Positions 23,181 through 34,642 of a stretch of 64,000 nucleotides of DNA are shown here, piece after piece. The notes beneath the pieces were generated by a model, which saw nothing but the letters and a program-made list of their open reading frames with translations, did no database searches and had not been told where the DNA came from. Position 1 is the first letter of the stretch; the number at the start of each line of letters is the position of its first letter. The stretch lies in assembly GCA_002099365.1 (NCBI GenBank), contig MSED01000001.1, positions 2,232,001 to 2,296,000 on the forward strand, in the 5' to 3' direction. A program made the position numbers and the translations under genes. The DNA comes from Phialophora verrucosa. Its lineage: Eukaryota; Ascomycota; Eurotiomycetes; Chaetothyriales; Herpotrichiellaceae.

Positions 23181-24283
23181 ATGGTCCTCATCTTGGGTGA
23201 GACCGGCGCAGGAAAAAGTTATTTCATTCGCAAGTTGACTTCTAATCCCGACGTCAAAGTGGGACATAGCCTCGAATCTTGTAAGTTCTAATCACGCCGC
23301 AGCTTCGTACGAGCGCCCGGGCCCTGAGTCGTTGGTTACGGCGTCCTTCTGAGAAGGCCCACGTTCCTAACTGGCGACGTCTTGGCTCGAAAGAGTGCAA
23401 ATGGCTACAGGCAGTTTCTGACATTTTATCAGGTACTCAACGCTCACAGCCTTTCGAAGTCACCATTGGGGGCACCAATCTACTCCTGATCGACACGCCA
23501 GGCTTCGATGACTCGGTCCGGTCTGATGGCGATGTGATATTGGAGATTGCCAGCAGTCTGTCCTTCCAGGCAACATTGGGCATCAGGCTCCTCGGTCTGA
23601 TTTACCTGCACGACATCACGGCGCCACGAATGCGGGGCTCGCTCCGGCGAGAACTTGAAATGCTCAAATTGATTGTTGGACCTCAAAATTACCGCAACAT
23701 CCTGCTGGTAACGACCAAGTGGGGGGACAAGTCCCGTCGCCGCGAGTACGAGACTCGACAATTCCAGCTCGAAGAGAACTACTGGGAGGACATGATGCTT
23801 GGAGGCGCGGCTTGTCATCGCTTCGAAGGTTCAGCCGACTCGGCAAAGGCAATCGTCAGCCAACTGAACTTTCGCGCCGATGTTGTCCTTGCGCTCCAAA
23901 GAGAGATGGCAGCCAAGACAGAGTTTAACCAGACGTCAGTTGGTCTCTATGCGGAGCAATCAAGGTCCAAAATCCAGGCGGAGCTTGATGCCATGTCCTC
24001 AATGAGTCGAGAGACCTCACTCAGTAGTGGAAGCTCGAGGTTGACTCCCAATCCGACGGCTGTAGAGTTGGAGCAGACGTTGCAAAGGAGCGCGTTGGAC
24101 TCTCAAAAGATGGGAGTCAAGCTCGATGACCAGGTCAAAGAGTGGATCAGGGAAGCCGTGAGGGAAGAAAAGGAACGAGGCAGCAAGGGGCTAAGCGCAG
24201 CAAAAGCCATGACCGCTGTACTCGCAAAAACCTCTACATTCTTTAAGTCATTCAAGACAGGTCCATACCAGGGTGCAGCCTAG
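23181..24283 (+). CDS. AIG1-like/TRAFAC-type GTPase with helical C-terminus
   Basis: Exons 23181..23280 and 23433..24283 give about 316 aa. The 152-nt intron (GTAAGT...TATCAG) rebuilds switch I as SLESCTQ. G motifs are in order: G1 GETGAGKS at 6-13, G2 Thr35, G3 DTPG at 54-57, and G4 TKWGD at 128-132. This fits the fungal AIG1/septin-like group of P-loop GTPases, of unknown cellular role. The region after about residue 170 is charged and probably helical, with a basic Ala/Lys-rich end. The Walker A loop comes only five residues after the chosen ATG. The frame is open upstream (ITILDDGFDLPIPVEAC) without an ATG, so a 5' exon or a non-ATG start may be missing. Confidence 0.75.
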
Positions 24284-24678
24284 CCAGCTCGACAACAAGC
24301 GAGGAATAGGGCTCTGGACTTGGCCCCTTCCGAATATCTGAAACACCAAAAAGCGGGAACTCAGGGGCTAAACTGGGGACTGCGTTGCGGACTTTGGGGT
24401 GTGTTCACGCGACTCAGGGCGAGCGAGCTCAGAACTGCATGTCCACGGCTCAGAATAACTTAGTCATGGCCCAGGTCAAATGGCGGGTTACGCAGGTCTA
24501 GAAATGGAAATGGATTTTAGAGAGGTCAACATGCGCCGCTGCGTACAGCGGTGTTTAACAGGCATGGCTTTCGAAACGGCGCAATCAGACACCTGTCAAA
24601 TTTCAGGCCCATTACAGTCCATACCCAAGTGACGGACGCCGTAGCTGCCAGTCTTCAGGAAGCAGCGCCATCCAGAGC
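24284..24678. other. intergenic between convergent genes
   Basis: About 395 bp between the GTPase and the sugar transporter, which converge. No other feature is visible. Confidence 0.4.
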
Positions 24679-26600
24679 TCACTCAACCTTTGTTTCCGAC
24701 TGTTCAACCTCAACATGGCTAACCGCAGGCTGCTTTTCCAAGAAAGCACCAGTGTTGACTTGGACGTCGTGTAGCGCTTTCTCCTGGATCTCGGTGCGAT
24801 ACGTCTTAAACTTGAAGACACCGACCCGCTTCTCGAAGAGTTCGTCAATCTCCTCCAATGATCTTCCCTTCAACTATTCATGGTCAGCGAAATTCGTCTT
24901 CCGTCTCGATTCCTTTCCTTTACCTCGGGGATGCAGAAGAAGTAGAAGATTGCGCAAACTATGTTGCTGCCGAACCAGATATAGCCGTACTTAGGGCCCT
25001 AGGAAGACCAGTCAGCGGAATCGACGTCCAGTAATATTTGCCTCGAACTCACCCAATTCAAATCACCAGGATTGATGAAGTACGGCGTGCAGAAACTGGT
25101 CAGCCACGCGAAAACGTACTGAATCGACGTTGCCGATCCTACCGTCCACGCACGGAGACGAGAGCTGACAAGTTCTGTGGCCACGGGATATGTCGCAGCG
25201 CCGAGACAGCCTAAAAGAACGTGAGCGACGAGACCGAATGAGGAACGGAGCACCTGGACCATTATAGAAGAAGCCCCAAATGGCGACCATTGCCACAGTC
25301 ACTTTACCAGTGGTGATGGTACCAGGAGAAGCACTTTGCGCCACCGCCATCCCGAGGAAGCAGAGACTCGTCACAATCGATCCGAAGATGCAGATGAATC
25401 TTCTCCCCACGAGATGGCGCATGGCATACATGCCGCAGTTGACTCCGACAAAACCGATGCAGGTAATCATGATCGAATACTGGAAGGCCTGTTTGATTCC
25501 GGCGATCTGGAAGAAGTATGTCTGGTAGGCGATGGGGAACCAGGATCCACTGCCTGCTTGTGTCATGATGGTTCCCCAGCACAAAAGCGTTCGTCGCAAG
25601 TCGGCACCTCGCACAAGATCAGCGGCGGGATGGAACTAGCAATAAATGCCCTCACTCACCACGAAACATATCCAAGAGTCCAACAGACTTCGCAGTTTTT
25701 CTTTCTTCCTCGACGCCGCGGATGATCTCGGCCCATTCAAGCTCAAAATACTCCGGAGCGAGCGAATCCGATCGCAATGCCTGCAAGGACTTTCTGGCCT
25801 GACTCTCTTTGTTATGATGCAGCAACCAGCGAGGGGTCTCGGGGACGAAAAACAACCCGATACCCAGAAGGACGGGCACAATATAGAGGCTGCCAATGGG
25901 AATCTGATAGGAGCCTTTGTCCAGCCGGTCCTTGGTATAGTTGTCGACGATTGTACCAAGGATAGCACCGATATTGACCCAGTACGCGAATAGAGCCACC
26001 ATGACTCCTCTGAGATGAGCTGGTGCGACTTCCGCAGTGTATATGTTCGAAAACGTGACAAGGAAGCCATTCGAGAACCCGAGGACAACTCGACCAAGGT
26101 ATACCACCCCTTTGTTTGTGGTACCAATCTGAATGGCCAATCCGACGCAGTTCAAGGCGCAGGCCAACCAGAGAGCTGTCTTGCGGCCGTAAAAGGCACC
26201 GAAAGTCCCAGCAAGTATGGATGAGAGAAACGCCCCCAGCGTCAAGAGTGAGCCGATCAATTGTTGGAAAGTGCTCTGCCCCCGATATCAGCATGATGGG
26301 CACTTCAGTCGTCACACTGCTTACATCGATGCCATAGCCACCCGGGCTATTCGGATCCGGGAAGCCGAATACCTTCAGAAAACCGGGCATAGCCTGGAGA
26401 GCGCCGATGGCCGCACTATCGAAGCCTGACATTGACACAGTGTGAGTATCGCGGTGCTTCGACTTCACCGGTTACTGTCTCGGCTTACCATATTGGGTAT
26501 TGGCGGTCGCGACAATGCAGGCAATAATGAGGCATTTGCGATTAGCCCACAGAGATGTCACGGGCAAAGTGACTTGGGAAGTGTGCGGAACTTCCGACAT
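24679..26600 (-). CDS. MFS sugar transporter
   Basis: Seven exons: 26600-26489, 26425-26325, 26275-25660, 25607-25260, 25210-25053, 24998-24924 and 24873-24679. They give 534 aa, with phases consistent throughout. Sugar-porter hallmarks: GFDSAAIGALQAM near TM1, GRKTALW between TM2 and TM3, LGRVVLGFSNGF, PETPRWLLHHNKESQARKSL after TM6, and PELKGRSLEEIDELFE after TM12. About 12 membrane segments are implied. It should import a sugar at the plasma membrane by proton symport; the substrate is unknown. The intron at 25259-25211 has a weak donor (GTCCAG), and an alternative donor six bases later would add two residues (GP). The start MSEVPHTSQ at 26600 is the first ATG giving a reasonable cytosolic N-terminus. 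Confidence 0.88.
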
Positions 26601-28158
26601 TTTGATCGATGCTCGAAGACAGGAAAGGATCCCTTCACCCTCAACCAGCTCCGGGTGGCGGAGACTTTCAGGCCTATATGTCCATTTGTTCTCTCCGCAA
26701 AGATCTGACCAAAGCTGGGGATGCCTCCACAACTGCGTAGAGACACACGACTCGGGGCTACGAAGCGACGGATCTGGTAGGAATGACCCTTCCAAGGCTA
26801 AACGCCCACATGTGGAGCTCGGTGTACCTCAATGAATGGCGGTCCTGGATGTCGAGTATGCTCTACATGTTGCAGCGTCGATGAAAAGAGCAATTGGACT
26901 GAGTGCTTGGTCACTAGCGTCTGCGTGACTGCATCCGCATGTGGGGAGGGTTGGCGGCTGAAGCACCCCATGGGCTGCTTTCAGCCGTATACAAGATGCT
27001 CCAGAATGTGGGTTTGCTTTCTCCGCAAGATACGCAGCGCTTTGCCTCGTTGCAATCGATACAGCATCGGAATGCGCGACAATCGCTGGAGCCGAGCGTC
27101 GGGACAACCTTTCGCTTACATGTTGTTTCGGAGCGATACCTTGGCTCACAACATCCCGATCGAGTAGCGTGCTCGTGACATATCATCCTTTGCTGTCCAA
27201 GATACATACCTTTTCTCCTGATATTCCTATACCTGGTGATGGATGCTGAATTGCAGTTTCGACGAATATGCCCCACATGCGGAGGCACACAACAGACATG
27301 CAGACGAACTGCCGCATCTCGTTGCTTCGTGCTCGACTAATCTGGCCCGGCGATTCGCCGCTGCAGGTGAGGTCGAGGGCTTGATGTTGTCGGTCAAACG
27401 CCGAGGAAGAACATGCCAAGGTTTGGTAAATGCTCTCGCAACACCCGCAACTGGGGCATCGCTACCTTGGCATTTAACTTGTTCGACCTCTACCACAGAT
27501 TCTTGTCACCCTGTGTGTCCTAGGAGGTTTCTGCCTCTCCGTGCTTAAAGTCGACGGCTTCCAACACCATCTTGCCAAGCAAGATAAGGTCGGCGCATAC
27601 CGAGTACTTGCTTGGATGACGGAACAAAATTGTGGTTTCGAGGACAGAGGGCCCGCGCGAACACCATGGGCGGTCATGGCGACCAGCAGATCCTGACCCG
27701 TCTTAGAGAGATGAATTGTCCGGCCTTCAACTAATTTCTCTTTGAAATTAGCTGCCTCTGCAATTAGTCGTCTCGCACGGCTGCGTACGCCGGCGACGGC
27801 TGACAGTTCTTCCTAAGCCGGCAACTTCGGGATGGATAACTTCTTCTGGCAATCCAGGGTATCTTCGCTACAAAATCTCAGAATATGGGCATAGTCTGCG
27901 TGCTCGGGGTGTGTGGAAGCTGCTGGAGAAAGACGACGACGTCGGCCAGTGGGACCGAACCAATGGAGTTTCACGTTTCAGAGGTGTGTTGGTTTGAAGT
28001 TGCTTCTCTTGCGTCAGATTCTTTACCGACGCGCAGCGATGTTGGCTATAGACCAACGACCAGCATTTGGTCTTGACATGTAACGGCTCTGGAGTAGGAC
28101 GGCGAGTACCGTAAGGCTAAAGCGGCTAACGGCGGGGTCGAACCCTTTTCGCCATAGG
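26601..28158. other. intergenic, nothing recognised
   Basis: About 1.55 kb between the sugar-transporter start and the GMC relic. It includes an AT-rich inverted repeat CTAATTTC/GAAATTAG near 27730-27751. No gene is supported. Confidence 0.4.
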
Positions 28159-28726
28159 GACAGCTACACTTCGAGCTCGACTTTGTCTGCATGTTCGGCA
28201 CCGCGTTCCAATGGCACTATCCAACGCTCAAGTCCGGCGGCCACACGACCGTGGTCGTCGACCTAGTCCGCCCCATCTCCCCGCCAGGGGGTCCCAACTC
28301 GAGCGACCTGTTGGTGCAGCCGACCATCAACCTCAACTTCTTCTCCGACGACTTGGACATCATGGCCATACGGGAGGGCATCCGCTGCATCTACGACATC
28401 CTCACAAATGTGACGGTTTCAAAGACCTCGTCGTCTCCGAATACCCTCGGGAGATGCCGCTGGACTTGGATGTGGAGCTGAAGCGTGCCATCCTGGGCCG
28501 CTGCCAGACCGCCTTCCACCCCGGGGGCACCTGCCGTCTGTCCAAGTCCATCGACCAGGGCGTCGTCGACCTAAAGCTGAAGGTCCATGGCATCAAGGAT
28601 CTGCGCGTCATCGACGCCTCGATCCAGCCTGTGATCCCGGCCTGCCGTATCCAGAACTCGTTGTACATGACTGGCGAGAAGGTGGCTGATATGATGAAGC
28701 CCGACCACAAGGATCTCTACCAATGA
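28159..28726 (+). pseudogene. GMC oxidoreductase, C-terminal fragment with frameshift
   Basis: The segment reads as the C-terminal domain of a fungal GMC (FAD-dependent alcohol) oxidoreductase: HFELDFVCMFGTAFQWHYPT, then INLNFFSDDLDIMAIREGIR. After a shift to another frame near 28407-28410 come GFKDLVVSEYPREMP, AFHPGGTCRLS and RVIDASIQPVIPACRIQNSL. The HPGGT and the Asn of RIQNS sit where the catalytic His and His/Asn pair lie in this family. The N-terminal FAD-binding half is absent: a TAG stop ends the frame at about 28156 and no GMC sequence is visible before it. A one-base loss explains the frameshift. It is a truncated, broken remnant unless both defects are assembly errors. Confidence 0.8.
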
Positions 28727-30764
28727 GAGAGTCTGCGTTCGTGTGAGATTGGTGCGGCAGAGGAGGCTCGATCTCCTGGGAAGACACTCGGGGCGGGGAG
28801 ACGATGCTATCTATTCCAAAGCATTGGCTTTCAGTGCGTCACTTCAGTTCAGTTGAACCGCGAGAAGTACAATATTAGTCACACGACTGAAATAAACATA
28901 GTTGTGCCTTGAGAATGGAAACCGTCAGGATCAAGAGCTCTTCTCTAAATTGGACCGTAGCTTCCTGCTTCCTTCCTTACCTTGCGATACCGTTTTCGCG
29001 CCTCGAGCACGGCATCACATTTCGTTCTGCCGCCGGGACTTGGCGGGCTACGAGGCTGACTGTTATAGGGAGGCTAGACCATGGCACATAGCCCTCCCCG
29101 CAACCGTCGCTCCTTTCTTCCTTCTCAGGCATAAATTCGAGAGATGACCAGCTCTACGCACTTAGAAGACTCTGCGAGCTGCGCAATGCGGATGCGATGC
29201 CAATTCGGAGTCCCCCATTTTTTCTCTGCTTTCTAGAGCCCCGTGCATGACAGCCCTTTTTCAGGCTAATCATCACGTCATTGCGACTGTTCCACGACCC
29301 TTAGCGGGCGTCACTGACAGGTGGCAGCGCCAAGGTGGCGATGATGGAAAAAAGAATACTGTCCGCATCTCCAAGAACGTTCGCCGCCAAAGACAGTGGT
29401 CGGGTCCTGAGTGACTGGGTATTTGCAGTCGAAGCATCCATTCCAAGAAGCTCTTGATGCACAATTCAATCCCCCAACCTGATCTACCCACTTAACAAGT
29501 GAGCAAAGGGAAGCTCGACCGGTGCTCCGACCGGTGACGACACATGGACTTGACAACCTTGGCGAACACCTAGAGAATGGGACGTTGTTTGAGGTGTCGA
29601 CGTTCGAGAAAGTTTAACCAATAGAACCCGCATCTGAAACCTGATGGGCCCTTCAGCAGGCTGAGTGAACAGAATGATGGTCTAGATGAGCTAGTCAACA
29701 AAGACAAATGAATAGAGTAATCAGGCGAGACGTGAATGTATGTTAAGGTGGATGCAAAAGTGGACCACAAGCGGGCCAGGATGCGAAACAAGCTACTGGA
29801 GACACATACGAGGCCGCCAAGCGAGATATGTACGCAATCGTGTCTCCATGGTCTGGTCCTGCCGACGAATAGTGTACGTGGCCCGTAGGATATAGAGTAA
29901 GAATAACCGTGGTTGTTTGCTTAGCAGTGCCTGAGAACCTCACAGAGTTGCCGATCTGTTGCTCCCATCGAGGTTGGTCGAGAAAAACCATGTGACGGCA
30001 ACGCGGCTTGTTGGAAACCTGGTATACGTAGTGGCCCGTTCTTGGCTGCTGAAGAGCTGGAAACTGGACTTGACCTGGGGGTAATGAGTGATACTTTTTG
30101 ACCCAGGGGGTAGCCTAGGGGCGGCAAAGTCGAGGATGGGCATGTGTGACAGTTTATCGAAGGGTGGGGCAACGCGAGACGAGACGAGGAGCGGAGGTGG
30201 AAGAGGAAGGGCGAAGAGAGTTGGGGAGGGACGAAGGGGAGAATCGAGTGTAGGCGAGCGAGGCTGGGCAAGTCGAAGGGTATCTAGGTATCACAGTGTC
30301 TATACACGGCAGGTGGATAGATAGCTTCGACAGATAGAGGAGTAGATGAGTGGATGAGTGGAAAAGCGAGTGTGATCTAATAACGGAACCGTAGGATTAT
30401 CCACAGAAGTTCAACTCATGAGTCCGAGTTGAATGGGAACGAGGGGGACTGGGGCAACGGACGGTAAGACAACAGAATACAGTCGAGATATACAAAATAC
30501 GAATTTCGTTTCTCAAGGGCCTGGATCACCGTGAATACCCCTACCCACAAAACTGAGTTACGTTAGAACTCCGAATGGTCATGCATGATTTGCAACGCGT
30601 GGTAGCCCAGCCCATTGCATTCAACCCAATTTCAAGTCTTGTTTGGCGACTCCTCATCTCCTGTGCACGATGGGTTTTTATACCCAAGTCTGCTCATTCG
30701 CATGCCGTCCTCCCTCCCCTCCCACACCATCGCTACCTCCCATCTACCTGCCACCAGCAAGGGC
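28727..30764. other. intergenic with a promoter-like purine-rich tract
   Basis: About 2 kb without a supported gene. About 30170-30260 is strongly G/A-rich (C/T-rich on the minus strand), like a fungal 5' UTR or promoter reading leftward. Only short frames follow, such as 67 codons from 30143 on the minus strand. Confidence 0.4.
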
Positions 30765-32051
30765 TCATCCGGTCATCATGGCCTGCAACTTCTCCACCTC
30801 CCTTCTCACCCCCTCACGATCATACCCGAGATTGCTCACCGACTCACTGGGAGTGATGGACTCGCGGTTCTGCGGGACGAAGATGCTGCGTACCGAGCTA
30901 AGCGTTGATAGAGGTGCACCCGGCTGAGATCCGTGGCGAATCGAGGAGACGGTGGGGGAGGATGCAGTGGTTTGAGCGGCATCTCTGTGGGCTTGTGCCG
31001 GGAAGAGGGGATGGGCATGTGCAGGTTCAGGTGCAGGCAGAGACACCAATGGCGGGTGGTAGAAGTTGTGAGATTGAGGAGGAGCTGGAAGAGCTGGGGA
31101 GAATTGCGGCCCTGCCGATGAATGTCGTTGTCTCCTCGGCTCAAGAACAAACCCCTCAATGCCGGTGAACTGGCTCGTTTTCGCGCTCTCAAGATATGGA
31201 TCGACTTGCTCTGTGAACAGGTGTTCTGGTTTCTCATCCAGAGACACCTCGTTTCCTGGAATGATCGGGTGGAAGAGCGGGTCGTACGCCATGGCCTGTT
31301 GGTAAGATGGGATTTGAGTCGCGCTGTCGCCCGTGGTAGATGACGACTGGATAGAGAAACGTTGCTGGTCAATAGTTGCCGGCTGGGGAACATGAACTTG
31401 CACAACGGCCATGGGTGAGGCGTGGTCTGTGATTCGGCTTTGGTCCCCATCGTCGTATCCGTCTCCCACCTGGGAGGTTCGTTTCTGACGTCGACGACGG
31501 CAGCAGAACATCAGCAAGAAATAAAGCGCGGTTATGAGACACGCGGCGACGATGATTGAGCCCACACTGATGGCTGTAATGCTCATGGTGGAGAGGGAGG
31601 GAGATGATTCGGACAGAACACCAGTCGGCGGGATTGCTACAGATGTCGAGGCTGTGGTGGGTGTGGAAGAGGCAGAAATGACCGTCGTATCGAGCGTCGT
31701 AGTCGGTAGCGTTATTCCTGTCTCTGGCCTTTCGGCAATCCCAGTTTCGCTTGCAGATGCTTGGGCTGATGAGGTTGCAGGAGCGAGACGTGATAGAGTC
31801 CGGCTTTGTGTCGGTTGCTCAGGTGGAAGTTTAGTGGTTTGCGGAGCGGGTAATTCTTCTTCATCCTCGCTTTCTTCGGAGTCGTCTGCAACTTCGGAGT
31901 TGTCTTCATCTTCAGAGTCTGACTCTTCTTCCACTGGGGGCAAGGACGTGGTTGCCGGTGGAGGGCGTGTTGATGCTGTCTGCCCCGGAAGCTGTCGGCG
32001 GATTCTGTTCCATCGTTTGGAATGATCGATCATTCCTCTCTTGGTCTCCAT
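30765..32051 (-). CDS. single-pass membrane protein with Ser/Thr-rich ectodomain
   Basis: A single exon, 428 aa. The layout is a basic N-terminus, an acidic low-complexity stretch (EEESDSEDEDNSEV) at about 41-68, and a Ser/Thr/Pro-rich region typical of O-glycosylated ectodomains. One strong membrane segment follows (SVGSIIVAACLITALYFLLM), then CCRRRRQKR as stop-transfer signal, and a long Pro/Ser/Gln-rich cytosolic tail. This resembles fungal Mid2/Wsc-like wall sensors or Axl2/Skg6-type membrane proteins only in layout. No signal peptide is visible at the chosen ATG, so either a 5' exon is missing or the membrane segment itself is the signal anchor. Confidence 0.6.
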   Translation of the reverse strand: METKRGMIDHSKRWNRIRRQLPGQTASTRPPPATTSLPPVEEESDSEDEDNSEVADDSEESEDEEELPAPQTTKLPPEQPTQSRTLSRLAPATSSAQASASETGIAERPETGITLPTTTLDTTVISASSTPTTASTSVAIPPTGVLSESSPSLSTMSITAISVGSIIVAACLITALYFLLMFCCRRRRQKRTSQVGDGYDDGDQSRITDHASPMAVVQVHVPQPATIDQQRFSIQSSSTTGDSATQIPSYQQAMAYDPLFHPIIPGNEVSLDEKPEHLFTEQVDPYLESAKTSQFTGIEGFVLEPRRQRHSSAGPQFSPALPAPPQSHNFYHPPLVSLPAPEPAHAHPLFPAQAHRDAAQTTASSPTVSSIRHGSQPGAPLSTLSSVRSIFVPQNRESITPSESVSNLGYDREGVRREVEKLQAMMTG

Positions 32052-33120
32052 GATGGAGGGCTTTTGAAGGTAAAGACGTAGTCACGTCGACGAATAATCC
32101 TGGGCTCATGAGTTATGCGAGAGGAAACGGGGGTACAACGTACTCTACACAAGGAGCTACAACTTCCTGCCACCATATGTACATATTTGCGCGTAGAGTC
32201 CATTATCAACCTTTTTGGTACATTCTGCCACCTCCTGACGAGACGGTTCGACGAGGAGCAGAGCCGCCAGTGGACGCTCTAGTCGAGGGTCTCACCCACT
32301 GGCGGTCGAGTGGTTGAGCGCGAATAACATTTCTGCCAAGTCGAGTTCGAAGATGCTGTGACAACTTGGCAGGTTTCATCCCTGCATCTCAGCGGGGCAC
32401 GCGCCGATCGATTGCAAGCACCGCAAGGCTTAGCTCGAAGACCACTGCATCCATCCACGAGTAAAGATGATCCATGCCAAACCACGCTGACGAGGTGAAT
32501 GCGGCAGTGTGCAACAACTTGTCCTCGGCCCCTAGCCGGCCAGTGCTCAGACTTCGAAGAGGGGTGTGCCCGTCGTCAGCCTCATCATCCCACACGGAGT
32601 TGAAGCTCAGTTCAGTTGCCTCCGGTGTAGATAAGATGATGGATAAATGGGGCCATTTGAGCAAATGGCCCTACGGGTAAGAGGCCGTCCAGCTATGTGG
32701 GCAGTGGTTGTTGACGTCGCAACCAGGCACCTGCTTGGATGGGATCGACAGCCTTGTGTCGCGTGAATTGTGGTGTGGGCAACACGCGAGGCTGCGGCAG
32801 TTTGTCCCAATAACAACACGTGAGACGCCAGCTCCCCCTGCTTTGTGTTCCTCTATCGACATCAACTCGCCAACTCAGCGTGACAATAATTCGCGGGGGC
32901 TGCGACAACAAATGAATGAGTCCATCTCACCCAAACCCAAATATATGGTAGGTCAATCCTGCCAGCACGAGAGCAGGTGCCAACTGGAAATCCACCAGCC
33001 ACACTTTCGATGTGGCTTTCAGTGCCCGCTTGCGGCGGCGACGATGTATGCCATCCGCGAGCAACAATGCGAAGTCCATACGTGGTCAACAACTAAAACT
33101 GTTCAGTCCCCCGCTGCATT
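32052..33120. other. intergenic, nothing recognised
   Basis: About 1.07 kb between two minus-strand genes. No supported gene or RNA. Confidence 0.4.
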
Positions 33121-34642
33121 CTATCCCTGATACGCCCCTTTCTTCACCCTCTCACTATGGTCCTTCAAGACAAACGCCGCGTACTTGCAATCTTCCAAAT
33201 CTACATACGGCGCAAGGCTCAGGCGGACCCACCACGCTCCGTGATAAAAGAGCACATACAGGAAGGTGCGATACCTTTCGACAAACTCCTTGTTGATGAA
33301 CTGGGTGATGGCCGGGACGTCGCTCGGAGGAACATGGTCCTGGGGTCCTTCTCCAACACTCAGAGGCAGGCGAACATGAGCGAAGAAGACCCTGTGCGTC
33401 TCTGGAACTTCGAACGTCTCCGTGCCGAGGGTCTCGACGAGGATGCGCTCTGCCTCCCTCGCGAGCGACGTGCAATACGCTTGTATCGCCGCCTGTCCAC
33501 CGCACACGTGGTCGCGAAACCGGATGGCCTCCTCATACAACAATACGGCGCCCCGTCGATGGCCCCGAAGTACTCGAACTGCTTCACCATGAGATTTGTC
33601 TCCCCGGAAGTGGGCATCGGGTCGTAGATGGGCCTGCTGTTCCTCCGCGGCTGGAACCCCTGCGATGTCGGCAAGGTGGTGCCGATGAAGTGCTGATTCC
33701 GCTCGGGCACGAAGAAGGCCGCCACCGCCCGGGGCACGAAAAGCCATTTGTGGCAATTGGTGACGAGGAAGTCCGGGTCCAGCTCGCCGAGATTCAAAGG
33801 GATGTGGCCCACGCCGTGCGCCGCGTCGACCAGGCTAAGCACCCCTTCCTGCCGACAGAGCTGGACGAGTCGCTCCAAGGGCATGCGCAACCCGGGCATG
33901 CTGCCAATGGTGTCGAAGACGGCGATCCGAACACGTCCCTTGTTCAGTCTCGAACACTTGGCCTTCTGCTGCCTCAGCGTGTTGCGGAACAGGTCGACGA
34001 CCAGGTCGTCGCTTTGCGGCAAATCGAGCTCGATCCGCACGCCCTGTGCCGCCGTCTTCTCGACGATGTAGTCGATCGTCTTCTCCGTCGCGCCGTACAC
34101 CCCGGAGGTGTAGACGATGGTGTCGCCCTCATCTCGCCTCATATTGTGCAGCACCTCGTTCGTCGCGGTCGTCACATTGGGGCACAGGACCAGTTCGTCG
34201 ACCGGACAATGCAACATCTTCGCCAGGAGGGCTCGGCTCCGGCGCAAAACCTTCGGGTACTTATAGCGGATGAAGGTGTCGGGTGCGGCCTCCGCGGCGC
34301 CCTGATAGTGGCGAAGCGCTGTCAGACCGGATGGCCCCCGGACGAGCCTGTGTCGAGTTAGCCATGAGCACGGAACAGAAGGGGTGAATGCCATCCGAGG
34401 CCTTGGGCGGCCCGTTGCGTCACTCAGTAAGACAGGCAGGCAGGTAATAGTATTGTACCTTGATTCAAATTGACATAATCTCTAGCGAACAGGAAATGTT
34501 TCTCACGCATACGCTTGCCAAAGGGCGTGCGCAGGTTGGCGGTATCTACGACCACGTCCATGTCCACGTCCATGTCCACGTCCACGTCCACGTCCACGTC
34601 CACGTCCACGTCCACGTCGTCCACTTTAACTGAATGTGCCAT
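33121..34642 (-). pseudogene. class V aminotransferase / cysteine-desulfurase-like PLP enzyme with two frameshifts
   Basis: Exon 1 (34642-34459) encodes a low-complexity Asp-Val repeat, then GKRMREKHFLFARDYVNLNQG. The intron 34458-34348 has GTACAA and a CTAAC branch. After the join, the frame hits TGA at 34322-34324, while a neighbouring frame continues well (TALRHYQGAAEAAPDTFIRY, ELVLCPNVTTATNEVL, LVDAAHGVGHIPLNLG, TNCHKWLF). The HKWL lysine is the expected PLP site. A second shift occurs near 33545, after FEYFGAIDGAPY, where another frame continues (LLYEEAIRFRD...VRLSLAPYVDLEDC) to TAG at 33121. One missing base at each place restores the family pattern. This group includes isopenicillin-N-epimerase-like and Egt2-like C-S lyases. 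It is either a young pseudogene or a gene with two assembly errors. Confidence 0.75.
34551..34620. repeat. hexanucleotide repeat (GTCCAC)n inside exon 1 of the aminotransferase
   Basis: About eleven tandem six-base units, CACGTC with some CATGTC variants. On the minus strand they encode alternating Asp and Val with a few Met. The length is a multiple of three, so copy-number change would keep the frame. Confidence 0.9.

Noticed and set aside
31534..32025. 163-codon plus-strand frame rich in Ser and Val
   Set aside because: It is the antisense shadow of the Ser/Thr-rich membrane-protein gene.
33690..34361. 223-codon plus-strand frame rich in His and Val
   Set aside because: Shadow of the class V aminotransferase on the opposite strand, whose family motifs are clear.
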